Assembly: GCA_029747015.1 (NCBI GenBank)
Contig: JAKOGI010000120.1
Span: forward strand, 434,001-498,000
Length of the DNA: 64,000 bases
Direction of reading: 5' to 3'
Source: Carnegiea gigantea
Taxonomy: Eukaryota; Streptophyta; Magnoliopsida; Caryophyllales; Cactaceae
Shown here: positions 1-13,500 of the stretch, in pieces
How the letters are laid out: each line of letters opens with the position of its first letter
How positions within the stretch are numbered: the stretch's first letter is position 1
Made by a program: the position numbers and the translations under genes
The notes under the pieces: generated by a model
The model's input: only the letters and a program-made list of their open reading frames with translations
What the model was told of the DNA's origin: nothing
Database searches by the model: none

Positions 1-3000
1 AAAATGCTGTTGTGTTGTTTGCTTTGGTTTGACAAAAAGGAATCACCTGATAGCAGGTGCCACAAACCACAACGAAGAAAGGCATTCATCAAAAGAATTT
101 CTTCCTTCAACAACATAGCATATTTACAATAAACAATGAAACACAGCCATTAGTTTGAGGCAACACTAGAAATTCTCCCCTCAGATGCATACTTAAGCTT
201 AGACAAAAGACAACTGAATGAACTATATTGGAGGAGCATTACACAAAACGCACAGTTGTTGAAAGAGCATTATGCAAGGAAAGTTAGGAGTTATACCTGT
301 AAGAAAACACCAGGCGATGACTCAGACACAACACCATCTGCTCCAACCAAATCAACAGATTTTAATATGTTTATGGCACCAGTACGAGCCTATGATCATC
401 AAAACATCATTTAATATCAAAACACATTATTTACAAGAAAAGTGATTAGAACTACACCCAAAAAAAATTTAAAAAAAATACAAAAGCACATACTCAAACA
501 TAAATGATGATACACTGCTGTAGACAGCTGAAGTCAGTATTTTGTATTTCCCAAAATCCCACTCCACGGCTGACCAGCCTGACCTGATTCTTCTCTGGAC
601 ATATAGCCTTAATTTAAGTTTCTTCTATGCTCTAGAACATACAAGTTCCAAGTTTGGTAACTGCTATTAGAGACAAATGTTTAATCTGAAAGTAATTTCC
701 CTCGATGCAAAAGGGATACACCTCATAAGGTGCCCATACCATTCTATGAACTGAATGGAATACATACAAGCCAGATACTCTACCAGGTTAAGCCTGGGCT
801 TCCATGACACATTTTGCCTTTGTTTTTCCATAATTTCATATGAAGTCAACTTTGATGCTCAAGGTAAGCAACTCAAAGGCAGCTAATTTTAGTTAATAAC
901 ACAAACATGAAGAACCCCGGGGGGGGGGGAAGAACAGAAGAAATATAAATATAGCTTTGATATTGGCATAAGATAATTTGCGTATTGCGGTAAAGAGACA
1001 GATTAATCATCAACTAAAAAGGATGCCAGAAATTCATGTGTTCTTACTTTTCCTGTGGCAATGATCACTTGGACACCCCTGGACAGCGCCTCTCTTAAAG
1101 CATTTGCATTTGCTGGAGAAATTTGGCTCTTGCTATTCAGCAAGGTACCTTACACCTCAAAGTAGACGAAAAAATATTAGTGAACCCTAGCCAAAGAAAG
1201 ATAATGACTTCATTGGTTTTCAGCCAAAATCTCACCATCCATATCACAGAAAATATATTTGAACTTCGGCCGATAGAATCGAAGACTGCCTTCTTTCTTC
1301 CTGTCTTTTAGTAGTCATCATGTAAGATTCTCTCACTGCATACTAATGCAAAACAAATTCGAAATAAACGAGCTATGCATTCTCGGCTATGACACAATAG
1401 TTTAGAAGAAAAATTAGCAGCAGAACAGAATTACCATCAGGCTTTTCGACATGAGGACTCCCATCATTTTCTGCATCATATGCACTCTTGATCAACCCTT
1501 TTCCTTTCCAACCAAGTTTCTTCAAAAGCAGTTCTTCTTCCTTCTCCATTTCTACCTCAGCTTCCTCACTTATCTCATGATCAAAACCCAAAAGATGTAG
1601 AAGGCCATGAACCTGTCAAAAAAATTGTAACTGAGACTCATACATGAAAACCTGTACTATTTAAGTAACAGAGCAAAGATGGAAATTTTGATCTCCATCA
1701 ACAAAAAGACTTGACAAAATTGAAAAGATATACATCCAAACCATACGGCAGAAAGAAAGGTTTCCTCTTGTTCTTTTTCTTTTCCATTCTCTCTCTTTCT
1801 CTCTCTTTTTTTACCTTTTTTTTGGGGGGGGGGGGGGGGATGACACTGGAACGCATCCATATCATCCTGTATTTTTCCAGACGAACTCACTGAAGTAGCT
1901 GAAATAGAAGGGATGGGCCGAAACAGCATGAACTTGTCTGGAGTATAACAGGAGGGGGGGGGGGAACAGATGATTGAAACATAAACATGTCGAGCCACTA
2001 GAACCAACCAAAAGAATGCGTATCTCATCAAGAAGTGTATGGCCTCGTTCTTCAGCTTGTCTAGCAGCTGTCTCAACAGAAATCACGATGTCACCCAACA
2101 TAAGCTGAAAAAAGAATATATGGGTCAGTTCTTCATACTTCTAGAATAATTCACAAGAATAGACATTTTTAACTTGCTTACCATTGGTAATTCAAGTTCT
2201 GGTATATGCTGGGACATTGAAAGAACATCAGTGGCATGATCCTCGTCCCTCCACTCTTTATTTAGTTTCCGAATGAACTCGTCGTTGCATAAAAGTACTG
2301 ACAACTCAATGGTTTCATAGCCACCAACATCATTTATAGCAGTATCTCTAGTTTTATACTCTGAATCTTTTAGGCCCTCCAGTGCCGACTTCATTGCCAT
2401 TGGAGCATTTAGTCGAAGCATCTCAGAAATGCTCTGTAAAATGAACAGATAATTCTTTACACTTCAACAAGAAGAGAAAAGTTCAGACTGGATTCTTCAT
2501 ATAGCGAGCTCCCAAATTTCAGCATAAGGACATCAATGTACTTAGTGGAGAGCATAACGCTCCACTCCAAGCACAAAAGCTTGCTGAAGAGTGAAGAGTA
2601 CCGATATCAGGAAGTTGCATAAGCAAAAAGACATACAAAGTTGAACATCATTATCTTTTGAGGTAAGAATTTTGATGATGATTGACATAGTGTTTGTTCC
2701 TATAGCAAACAATTGTTAAAGAACAGCTCAAACAAATGATTTTCCAAAGTCTGTCATCTTTTCCGGATTGCTAAGTTAGTGGGCTCCCAGTCCTATGGTT
2801 TCCCCTCAAATTAGCCTGCACCCATGGGCATACCGTTTTTCCATCTTGTTTACATCAAAAAATAAACTAAAAGAATTATTTTTCAGTCATAACCCATTGC
2901 CAACATATGCACAAGAATAAAATTAACTTTAGATACAATCACCCCTTCTCATACATCTATAGTTTTCATTCAACATCCTAGGGATCACAGTGCAAAATTT

Positions 3001-4460
3001 CCCATCCCAAATACAAGTCACATCTGGAAATACAAGCCTTTGCACATCCATTATGATTTATGACTACTATATTGGCCACCTTTCAACTCAAAAGAAATTT
3101 TTTCCTTGACTAAGCATTTCTCCCCTCCTTCAATAGGTGCATTGCTCCTCTTCTTCAATATGAGCATTGCACAATAATAACAAAGGAACACAATTAGCAG
3201 TAGCACAGATAGCAAGTCAACGGTATGAAATTCTGCAAAAGTTAGTGGATATGACTATATGAGTCTTGTCCTGTGCATCATACACAACCCTTGCATTATG
3301 TGAAAACCATTCCCACATGTGCAAGCTTACACAGATATATGCATCATACACGTAGGTCAAATCCAACGAAACCAGTTATGTTGATAATGGCCGTCGACAC
3401 CTAAGATGCCCCACACAGCCTCATCACCCTACAAAGGCCACACATTTTGTGCTGGCGCTAAACGCATAAGGAAGGTTCAAAGACATAGTTTACTCTTTCA
3501 AACTGTTCAAATCAGAACCAAAATTTCCATGGGCACAATGAAAGTTTGCAAAAATGTCGAGTTTCTGAAACAAGGCTATAGAAACAGTATCCCGATGACA
3601 TTATTAGTTACAAGCAAGACATATGACAAAAGCCCCAAGCAAAAATTTCCACTACATGATTGAAAACTCTTCCTTCCCATTTACACCACACAACTTTAGG
3701 GGAGAAAGCAGAGAAACTACATCAATTATCAATAATGTTGAAATTTGCAAATGGCCAAAGTGGTCACAATTTCTTCCCCTTCATAGCCCCATTAAGAACT
3801 AAGTCACTGTGCACACGTTGTAGCATACAGACCCACATAAACACTTCATAGTAACCTCATGAGTTGCAGGATAGACGCATGTGGGTGTGATCACCAAACT
3901 GAATGCATCAACTTCATCATTCACTCTCGTGCTGTCATTAAGGAACACAGTGATCCATTTTCCCACAAAATTTAACACAGCAGAGAGTTCAGAAAAATGC
4001 CATAAAATAGAAACAAATAGAGAAATACCAGAATTTCAGGGTCATTGGGCAACCCTTCTTCAATGAGAATATTAACACTGAGCTCCAACTCCTTCTGTTT
4101 CCTGGTACTTTTCAGAGCTCTCTTCCTCACCCTCCTATACCCTCTCTCTCCTCCACCCCTACCAACACAAGACACCCTCATTCCAAAACCGCCTAAAACC
4201 CTCCATTCTCCTCCACCACCGAATCCACCGGCTACCCTCGACCCAAAAATGGACGAAAGCTTCAGAGAATGGTGAGCCCTGAACTGGGTCGGCGTAAATG
4301 CGATGAAACGCGCCGTCGATGGGTTTGATAAGGTGGGTCTCAGGGAAAAAGGGAAGGCGCGTGCGGCAACACGCGCCATGGACGGCTGAGAGGGTGACGA
4401 CAGAGGGGTTCGGGGATGAAGAAGGGCGCAGCGGAGGTGATGAGAGATGTGGGAGAGCAT
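1..4460 (-). CDS. YbeY endoribonuclease-HAD hydrolase fusion, plastid-type, 3' part outside window
   Basis: Exons read on the minus strand: 4029-4460, 2182-2433, 2009-2104, 1435-1612, 1236-1289, 1048-1148 and 297-389; all borders are GT-AG and phases agree. The Ser/Arg/Pro-rich first exon looks like a plastid transit peptide. Exons 2-4 encode a YbeY domain: NKEWRDEDHATDVLSM is followed by the metal-binding signature HGLLHLLGFDH. Exons 5-7 start a HAD domain with the nucleophile motif CDMDGTLLN and a following IIATGK stretch. YbeY proteins process rRNA 3' ends, and plant YbeY is plastid-located with a C-terminal HAD domain of unclear substrate. The rest of the HAD domain lies beyond position 1. 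The donor at 2009/2008 (GTTGGT) is weak. The family identity is secure; the start at 4460 is the first Met giving the transit-like leader. Confidence 0.88.
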
Positions 4461-5789
4461 TCAAGGATTAGTGTGACTGTGTGACCTTGCTGCGGACTGA
4501 CTGGGTTAGCTTTGGTTTGGGGACCGCGCCCCACAAGAGCGACGCTCGGACCGTGTGTCGTTTTTCTGGATTTTTCTGAACAAATATTTAAGATTCTTTA
4601 CAAATTAACGTTGGGCAATACTTAAGGCTTAATTTTGAGCGACTTTGTTAGCATTACATTTATTTGAGTTTGGGTAAATTATTAACCTGTCATACTTGAC
4701 ATGAAATCTAATAGTGTGAAAATTAAAGGTTTACTCTTTTTATAGGGATAGAGCGCTTATAAAATAGAAATGAATTGAACTAAATCAGAAAGAATAAAAT
4801 GAAGTGGGAAGTAATAGTATATTTTTTTCTCACAAAAGTGAGAAGTAATAGAATGATGTGGAATGGAATGAAATGAAGTTGGATAAAGATAGAATTGTTG
4901 ATATCAAGATGTGAAAATGAGTGAGACAAAATGTGAGGGAGCGAGAAGGAGTGAGCGGCAATGAAACAGATTGGAAAATAGTGAAACGCAATGGGAAGAA
5001 ATGAAAAAGAATGAAATAAGAGTGGGGACAAATTTTGCTTTCGAAAAAAGCATGCCCTAACGAGCATTGGGTTTGAGGGTTAGGGCTTTTTTTTCCCTTT
5101 TCTTGTCTTTTTTCTGTTTTCCAAAAAGAAAAAGACAATAGAGTCATAAATAATTGGAAAATATAGTCAAATGCTTTTCCTTCAAAGTTTTTCTTTTCTT
5201 GCTCGCTGGGAATTCTAGGTTTTCCCCAGCCCAGAGAGTGTATAAAGCTACCCAAAGTATTTACAACTCGTTATAAGTTTCTCAATTTTCACAAGTCACA
5301 ACTTATAACCGAACCTTATATACGAAAAGAAATTGATGCAAGATTCTCATAACTTATAACCTGATCTTCTGTATAAGAAGAAATAGGCCACTGATGTGTG
5401 CAAAAATGACTTTCTCAACTGCTACTCTGCTTAGACAAGAAAGATGTAACATTTTTCCTTCACAAATTATGCTAAAATAACCTTCGCATTGGGCTTGTTT
5501 TGTGATTTGTGAAGCAACAAAATCTTTTGATCCTGTTCTTAGTAAGGGTTCAATAGTTGCTGGAGATCGTCAACATTCATAGCTAATAAGTGTTTCTGTC
5601 CCTCCTTATGGGGAAATTTTTTTCCTTCATCGTATTATTTATGGACAACTCATATACTTACTGTTTTATCACCATCTCCTAAGTAATTCAATTTGATTTT
5701 TTTCTTTACATAAATAAGAACAATGGTAATCTACTTAGGAATAAATTCAATTAGATTTTCTTTTTAGCATAAAGGGATTGAGCTAGTGA
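4461..5789. other. Intergenic region upstream of the YbeY-HAD gene
   Basis: This stretch lies between the YbeY-HAD start codon and the LRR-kinase relic. The minus-strand promoter should lie just right of 4460, but I see no clear TATA box. At 4780-5040 the plus strand is a degenerate purine-rich run of GAATGAAATG-like units. The remainder is AT-rich, without a convincing reading frame. Confidence 0.5.
4780..5040 (+). repeat. Degenerate GAATGAAATG-like simple repeat
   Basis: Many copies of gaatga, aatgaa and gaagtgg recur with loose spacing. It looks like a decayed purine-rich simple repeat. Open frames across it on the minus strand are Ser/Phe/His-rich products of the repeat, not genes. Confidence 0.5.
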
Positions 5790-6925
5790 ACCCATTCTTA
5801 GAGAGTTTCAGGGTGTACAAAAATCCCCTAAAACAAAAATCCCCATGAGTTGATTTCTGAGGGAAGCTCACTTGAGAGGTGGTTGCCCTCAAGGGAGATA
5901 GCCAATTGAGTCGCGAAAAGACTGGTAAACTCCACATGAACAATGCCTGTGAAGAGGTTGTTGCTTGCATTAAACAACAGCAAGTGTTGCCAAGTTCCCT
6001 TGATGCGATCTGTCCATAAATTTTGCTATTGCTAATATCAGCCAGCTCACCTTGGAAGCAAATATGTCCGGTAGCTGCCCAGAGAACTAATTGTTACCTA
6101 TTATCAGTACTTGTAAGTTGCCTGAAGTCCATAGCCAATTTAGGACTTCCCCTGAGAGGTGGTCTCCATCAAGGAAGAGTGAGTTGAGGCTTGGAAAGCA
6201 TAATGACTCTAGTAGAGTAGTGCTAGAGATAAGATCTTTGTGCCACGCTAATCTTTTTGATAACTACCCAAAGAGTTGGTTATTACTTAGTTCTAGGATT
6301 GATATGTTTTGTAAAGTCCACAAACCTTCTGGGATTTCCCCTGAGAAGTACTTGTCATTGTGCTGAACTGTCAGCAAGGAGTTACATTGGCCAAGAGACT
6401 CTAGGATTGACCCTTTAATCAGTTGTTGAAGGTCACCACACCCAACAAGGCCCCATCTGAGCACAGGTTTTCAGGCAGCTGCCCAGTTAATTCGTTGTTT
6501 GACAGGTCGAAGCTGTCAAGCCTCGAGTGGTGGCCTAATTTTAAGGGGAGAAAGCGTGAAAACTTGTTGATCACAACTTTAGTCTCTTCATGTAGGAAGT
6601 AGGCCGATGCTTGGGGCTAAAATTCCATGGTTGTCAAACAAGCTCAAGAGCTCTAATTTTGGCAAATTTCCAATCCCACTCGGCATTCCACCTTCCAACT
6701 TATTATATGGCAAGTCTAGCTGCTCAAGGATGTATAGATCAGCAAAGCTTTCAGGGATTTTTCCAATCAAATTACACAGTGTCATCCAAAGGAATTTGAT
6801 GCTCTTGAGCTTCCCAAATTCTATGGCAACTTCATAGGGGAAAATGGCTTATAGGCCAAGCCTAATTCGTCAAGTTCATTCAAGTTCCTAGGCTTGGTAG
6901 GGAAGTTGCCATTGTACAGGTCGTT
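5790..6925 (-). pseudogene. LRR receptor-like kinase relic (HSL3-like), LRR region only
   Basis: Minus-strand translation gives broken blocks of plant LRRs: NLIGKIPESFADLYILEQLD, then LPKLELLSLFDN, then GEIPEGLWTLQNISILELSN. These match, in order, the LRRs of the intact kinase at 29062-32343 on the same strand. The blocks are in different frames with stops between them. The signal peptide, the first LRRs, the transmembrane segment and the whole kinase domain are missing. It is a truncated, frameshifted duplicate and cannot encode a receptor. Its match to the neighbouring gene is close enough to see by eye, so the duplication is probably local. Confidence 0.85.
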
Positions 6926-7950
6926 GATTATAAATAAAGAAATTATAATTATTACAACAGGCAATATATTTTTTTATTTTTTTCTCTCCCTTTCTAGATA
7001 GTCACTGACACTATGTTTTACTCTATCTCCTATCCTCTCTCAACTTTCTGCAGTTCCTTTTGTGTTTCCTTTTCCTATGATTTTTTTTCATCAAGTTTTC
7101 CTGTGAATTCACAAATTACAATAGAAATTATAGGATATTAATATTTTTTCTTGATTGAAATAATTAACAAATTCAAAACCAGGGTGAAGAAGATCAATAA
7201 GAATCCCAACATTCACAGATAGGAAACAATTAAGCAAATAGAAAAAGGAAACTGGAATAATTGACCAATAAATATAAATATCCTATGAGAAAGGAAACAA
7301 AAAAACCCTGGATAGTAGGAAGAATAAACAATTAAAATTCTAATCCTATATTCACTAGAAAATTCTTAGATACAAACATATGTATCTAGTATGGTACACA
7401 CTCTGAAATCGTGTAGTGGATGCACTCTTAATATGTTGCAGTGTATTTTCTTTGCAATAGTGTATCTTTTTTATTCTACAGTCATGCAGTGTACCCCTTG
7501 TTTCGTGCAATGTATCTTTTCTTGCCTGTAGTGTATCTTTTCTTATATAGAGTGTACCTTTTATTCTCTACAATATATCTTTTTTTAGTCAATTGGGTTA
7601 GGAGAATTACAAAAATACTTGTTGTGTTGGAAGAAATGAAATAGTGACTTAACCAAATTATATGATGCCTCTTATATAGATATGTATTTGAGTATGGTAC
7701 GTAGGTATGTATCTTAGAATTATTATTATTTACCCATCATCAAGGAAATTGAAAAAGCAATGAAAAACAAAATTTGTTTGATTGGTTTTTATCTGACGCT
7801 CTCCTATTAATTGCCATTTTCTCTATCTTCTTTCTCCTTTTATTTTCTTGGCCTCCGTGATAAAAACAGGGATTGAAGGAAAACCCCTACCTTAACTTCT
7901 TTTTTTATAACTTACAAAAAAGATAAGGAAAGTGTTGGTTTATGTCCCAA
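6926..7950. other. AT-rich intergenic DNA left of the Helitron
   Basis: There is no reading frame with family features. It contains the degenerate minisatellite at 7430-7590. The stretch ends in TCCCAA directly before the CTAG terminus at 7951, so the flanking base read on the minus strand is T, as Helitrons require. Confidence 0.5.
7430..7590 (+). repeat. Degenerate minisatellite, units of about 27-31 bp
   Basis: About five imperfect units of the form agtgta(t/c)ctttt-cttg follow one another. Units differ by substitutions and small indels. The short open frame through it (Met at 7441, rich in Tyr/Leu/Phe) comes from the repeat. Confidence 0.55.
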
Positions 7951-7985
7951 CTAGTTTGGACCCGTACTATACACGGTGCATGTTA
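7951..7985 (-). other. Helitron 3' terminus: hairpin plus CTAG
   Basis: On the minus strand CCGTGTATAGTACGG can fold with four Watson-Crick pairs and two G-T pairs around an ATA loop. GTCCAAACTAG follows, then the host T. Position, hairpin and CTRR end are the standard Helitron 3' signature. The arms are one or two changes away from a perfect CCCGTG/ACGGG stem. Confidence 0.72.
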
Positions 7986-8578
7986 AAATAGATATTTCAT
8001 GACATATACTATGCAAGTAATGAACCGATAGCCATTATAGACATAGTTAATATTATAATTTAGAAAAAGTGATAGAATAATCAATGAAAAATATATGTGG
8101 ATAGCAACTTCGTATATAACCATTGGGATTAACAACTAAAAATCACATGACTTAGAAAAATGTCTATAATAGTATGATAGAAATAGTAGATAGTGATTAT
8201 GACAAAATACACGCTAAATAAGATGATGAGCAGCCAATCTATCATGTTAATGTCGAAGAATCCACCTCCTCCTTTTATACCTACAGAGGAAATAAAATTT
8301 TAGAAATAATTTGAATAATAATGATGGGGTTGAAGTTTATATTTACACGTGATCTACCTGGTGTACCTAACATTAGTCTTTCGTAAGTAATAAACCTCTT
8401 CCTCTCAATTAACTGGTGCAATAAAAGCGACAGATACTTCTACTTCATAGTGATGTGGGGCCACCATGATAATTACCCATGGTTGACCTATGTAATCATC
8501 TATAATCACATAAAGTGATAGATGACCATATGACTGTAGAAAATATTAACATAGGATAGTCAATAATAAAACAATAAA

Positions 8579-10400
8579 CTATGTTAACTGTGATACATAA
8601 GGAAAAATATAATACCTGCGCTGCATACACATCCAACTGGGCAGTCGTCGTATGCAAAAGAATTCGAGCATCCTCATAAAGAACAGTAAACTCTCTACAA
8701 CCTGTATTATCTTGAAAGAGAACTCTGAAGATGTACCTATAATTTTAAATAGCACATGATGGTTATAATAATGCAAACATGTATTTGGAAAGGTAGAACA
8801 AAGTACATAACAATAGGCAATCAAGTACGCAAATCTCTTTTGTGTCAAATTTGGAGATTGACATGTACAGTAAGGTACATTTAGAGCGAATACGTAAGAG
8901 TGATCACTTTTTTTGCAATTAGTGCAGGCATTATAAATCAATGGGTGAATTTCCATGGCATATGTAAAAAGTCGATAATATCTGACCTGCATATTGTGAA
9001 CTTTAAAGATTATATTTTGTTAAAAGAATATGTGTAAGCATAAAGTTATATTTGTAAGGGAAATTTCTAGCTTACATTTCGTGTAGATGCATATTCATAT
9101 AATCTAATCCTATGAGCAGCGAACAACTTCTCTAGATTGTACACATGTAATGTTCTCTTACACATGAAATTAAAATAGGTCATCACACCCTTAGTGCCAG
9201 AGAACCTAATACATGTAGGGAGGGTAACATGTGTGAGATCAAGTGTATATAAGTTATAGGGGAAATAGAAATTAAAACTAATGTTATTGGTTGTATATAC
9301 CGTCCTTCAAAGTCTTCTGTTGCTTGAATGTCTGGGCTAATCAGCAATCTACTAATTGATAAAGTAGAAACCGATATTCCTAAAAGTATATTTTATGCGA
9401 GAAAACATATTAATAAAGTATACCATCATAGTGATGTTAAACAATTTGATGGGTGAAAGTATATGAATTGGATGTGATGGTACCTTGATAATCTCTAATG
9501 TGTACTCTGGAAGCAAGAAGTATATTTTCAGTACCCAAATGTTGTTGAAGATGGGTGCCCTCAACTTCCGCGAAATCTCCCCATAAAGTTAGCCTCAACG
9601 GGCGCATGCTACATATAAGAATTAGATGTACTAATATTATTAGGCAGAGTAATATGTATTAATAGAAAATGAAAAATCTATACTAATGAAAATACATACT
9701 GCATATCAGAAAGTAATAATTCGCGTCTTGCAGTGCCCCTGTTCCTTGTCGTTTCTAATGGCGATATTGCCACTACCATGCCGATGACGTCTGTATAACA
9801 AAATGATATGAAAATGTTATAGATAATTAAGAGGAAATACATATAGAAATATAGGTACTTAAGTTCACCGTGTTAATTATACGTACCTATAACATTATCA
9901 CGTGTTCTTAGACGCCGAGGGACATCAATGAATGACACACAAGGTGGTAGGTACTGGTAAGGAATATCAGGACAATCCTCAACCACACCAAGAAGTCTCG
10001 ATCTTGGCGTAAAAACCAACTTCAAATTGTTCTTTACGACATTCCTTTCTCCATCTGTTGCAGCATCAACCAAGAGCCCGGAGATGTGGTAAACTTTGCC
10101 AGCATCGAGTATAGATCGCCATTGGTTAATTTCAGCATCGCCTTCTATGCTGGCGAATATCTCATCACACTATAAAACAATCAACTCTATTGATAAGCAA
10201 TATACTTGTACATGGTGGGAAAATTTTTAGCAACTTCAATAAACCAATACCTGATAGTCTATGAATACAAGTTTTCACGGTGTGCGTCGCTCATATACTG
10301 GAACCATCATTGATTGCACGAATGGAACAATTAGGATGATAGATCTATTATAAGGGTTGATGGCACATATAGGCATAGAAGTATGTACTAAACCTGACAT
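8579..10400 (-). pseudogene. RPA70-like single-strand DNA-binding protein of the Helitron, broken
   Basis: Starting at the ATG at 10400, fragments run in RPA70 order. They include YERRTP, then a stop where the family has Trp, then KLVFIDYQ. They continue with AGKVYHISGLLVD, NNLKLVFTPRSR and PPCVSFIDVPRRL, which is OB-fold DBD-A/B like. LRLTLWGDFAE follows. Near the end is a zinc-ribbon-like part with YNACTNCKKSDHS and YCTC. Introns cannot be told apart from decay. Plant Helitrons often carry an RPA70-like gene beside Rep/helicase, presumably to coat single strands during rolling-circle transposition. It lies directly downstream of the Rep/helicase relic on the same strand. At least one in-frame stop makes it non-functional as read. 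Confidence 0.75.
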
Positions 10401-10525
10401 ATCTGTAATCATAAATAAAAGAAGAAAATAGATTAGTATAATCTAATGTAGTAAACACATCATGATAGCAAATGAAATAATAGTAATGTAAATAACACCA
10501 TTGTTATATGATTAGAAGGGACTAA

Positions 10526-13500
10526 CTAAGCATCAGGAATGCCACTAAAAATTTCATGATAAACAATATTTTTAGTCATGTTGTGAGGCACATCCCTTTT
10601 GTTGTAAATTAAGAACTTCAACCCTGAAGGACAAGTGACGCGAGAGATAGCTATATATAGTTGACCATGGGAGAACACAGGTTTTGGGAGATAAACTCCT
10701 ACATATTGTAATATTTGACCTTAACTTTTATTAATTATCATTGCAAAACCCAGTTTCAGAGGGAATTGTTTCCTCATTAAGGCAAATGGCGAGTCCTTAG
10801 CTGAAGGACTTAAGTCAACCTGTGGGATAGTCACTACTTGCCTAATATTTCTTCTAATCAAGATTTTGGCTTGGACAACCTTAGTACCAAGTCTTTCAAT
10901 AATCAAGTGAGTGCCATTGCATAACCCAATTAATGGGTTAAGATTTCTTAGTAGAACAATAGGGACACCAACTTTTAACTGAATTTCATGATTCGGGAAT
11001 CCCAAAAGTTCATACCATGCGACATCTCTGGTGGATTAATGTCATCAATAACGGAATCAATGTTACTTTGTAGGAATGTGTCAAAACTCAGGTATTACAG
11101 CTACAACAGGGAACCGTTGATAGAATCTTGGAATTTATTTCATCCACATCAGTGTTTAGGGGGGCCAATATACAATGGTCCTGAAAGTATGAGTCATTTA
11201 TGTATCTTTCTACTAAACCTGGGTACACAAATTCGATCAAGTTCTGAGGCCGTTGTTGTCATTCTTAATGAGAAATTCTTCAGGAATCTCTATCGAATCC
11301 AATTCACTACCGCCTAAAAATGAGTATCCTTGCACATGACCATTACCAACATTCAAAGTCTATTCTGCAAAACTTCACAACCGCTCATGTTCATTGTCAC
11401 TTAAATTTGAATGCATAAGGCGCATGTTGGTTCTAAGATATTGAATATTGCAGTAAGACGAAAAGGTTGCCTTTGATATTGAAGATGCAACGATATCTAC
11501 TCTATTACCCTTTGTAACAATAGGAAGTATTTGCCTGAAATCACCTCCAAAAATGACCATTTTCCCCCTAAATATTTGGTTCTAATTGTATAGATCTCGT
11601 AAGGATCGTTCAACTGCTTCTACCGTGTAGTGATGGGTCATGGGAACCTCATCGTATATGATAAGTGATGTTTCCCTAGTTAGCTGTGCTAATTCAGACT
11701 GTTTAGAAATGGAGCATGTGGATGTCTCATCTGCATCAATTTGTATTTTAAACATCGAATGAGTTGTTTTCTCAAAAGGTAATAATAATGCAGCTATTCC
11801 AGAGGATGCCACAGATAGCACTATCAAGCCTTTTGACCTAAAATGTGCTATGATAGTTCTCCAAAGATATGTTTTTTCAGTTCCCCCACTGCCATAAATA
11901 AAGAAGCAACCTCCTCCTCCATGTTCATCTGCGTGAATAGCTGATTGGAAAACTCGCATTTGATCTGAATTCAATGTTGGTAGCAACATTTGTAGGTTAT
12001 GTTTTTCTTGTTCTTAATCATAATCAAGTTGTTCTCTAATAAGTTCATTACCAAGTTGATGCACCAGATTAGGTGACAACAAAGGCATAGAAGGGTAGTT
12101 CCTTAATGATCTGCCATTCTTATTCAAAATCATCTTAATTTCATAAAGTCCAAGGTCCTGTAATTGTTCCACAGTAATCTGTAAACTATGGTCTCTGAGA
12201 TCCTTCTCTATTCATCTTTGTAAATCATCAGTAAGGTCTTCCCAATGTTGCTCCCACAATCGATGGGGGTCAGACACTTCTGAGAACATAAGCATTGAAC
12301 AGAGCATACTTCGAAGTTCAGCCCCTGTTGCCCATCGTGATGCTTCTGCTAGTGCCTCATGCCACTCATTAGCGTCATCAACCAACCCTCGTGCTAAGCA
12401 AGCTTCCTTAAAAGTTGAATATAATATTCCACTGACGGTTCTTAAATCCTCATATGATGTAGCTCCTTGAACAATGTGTAACAACATTTGCAGATAGTAT
12501 CTCTCACCTATGTTTGGGTGAGCATAGGGCAGTCGGCCGATGCATACCCTTTGTTTTCTTTTAGTCCATTTCCTCATTCCTTTATTCCATACATAATAAG
12601 ATGGGAATGTTCCATAAGTATAACGTCTTGCTTCAGGATCTTCAATATTCGCCATGAACCAACCTATGAGCATAGTAACCCCCTGTGTTCCTTATTCCAC
12701 AATCCTATGAAGTTGATCACGATCATTGAATATAACATATTGCTATCCCGACAAGTGGTACTGTAATAGTTCAACTGACGGATAACATTGCGTGATCTCG
12801 AATTCAAATATTCTCCAAACAGCATCCACTGGTGACACATAACGGCAATCTAAGTATTATTTAATCTCATTGACATCTTCATAGTTAGGAGGACCAATCC
12901 CTTGTTGAGGATTCTGGACATTGTCTTCGATCACTATGGTGGCTCTATCAGCTTTCTTATGCATGTATTTGTGAAGGTACTTAACGACCTTCTTTTGTGC
13001 ACACCTCTCAACATTAATATGTATACCATATTTGACACACAGATCACGGTTATATGGGATTACCCATCTATTGTCCATTCTCTTATCACGAATAGTTACA
13101 CTTTGACCATCATCCCGACGCCCGTATTTCACAAAATCATTTTCTTCAATAATGGTTTTATCACAAAAACTCTTAGGGCAATGCTTTGTGCCCGTGTTAG
13201 CATCCATGCATGGAGCATACGGGATATCAGTGCCACATGGACTATGTATCATATGTCTTGTAACAGTTTCGACCGCGAGGGGGTCAGTGTCTTCATTAGG
13301 GAGCTCTGCTCATATAATACGATCGATGTCTTCAGTGTACGTAGGCTTGTCCTTACTTGCAAGGGTTAATAATATATGGGCATGTGGTAATCCCCGTTTC
13401 TGGAATTCAATAACATGTATATCTACAGATGTAACAGATGAGTATAGGCTATGAGGATTAAAATAAATGCCAATAAATAAAGCAAGATTGAGATTTAATA

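Noticed and set aside
4780..5255. Minus-strand frames of 95 and 141 codons
   Set aside because: Low-complexity Ser/Phe/His products of the GAATGAAATG repeat.
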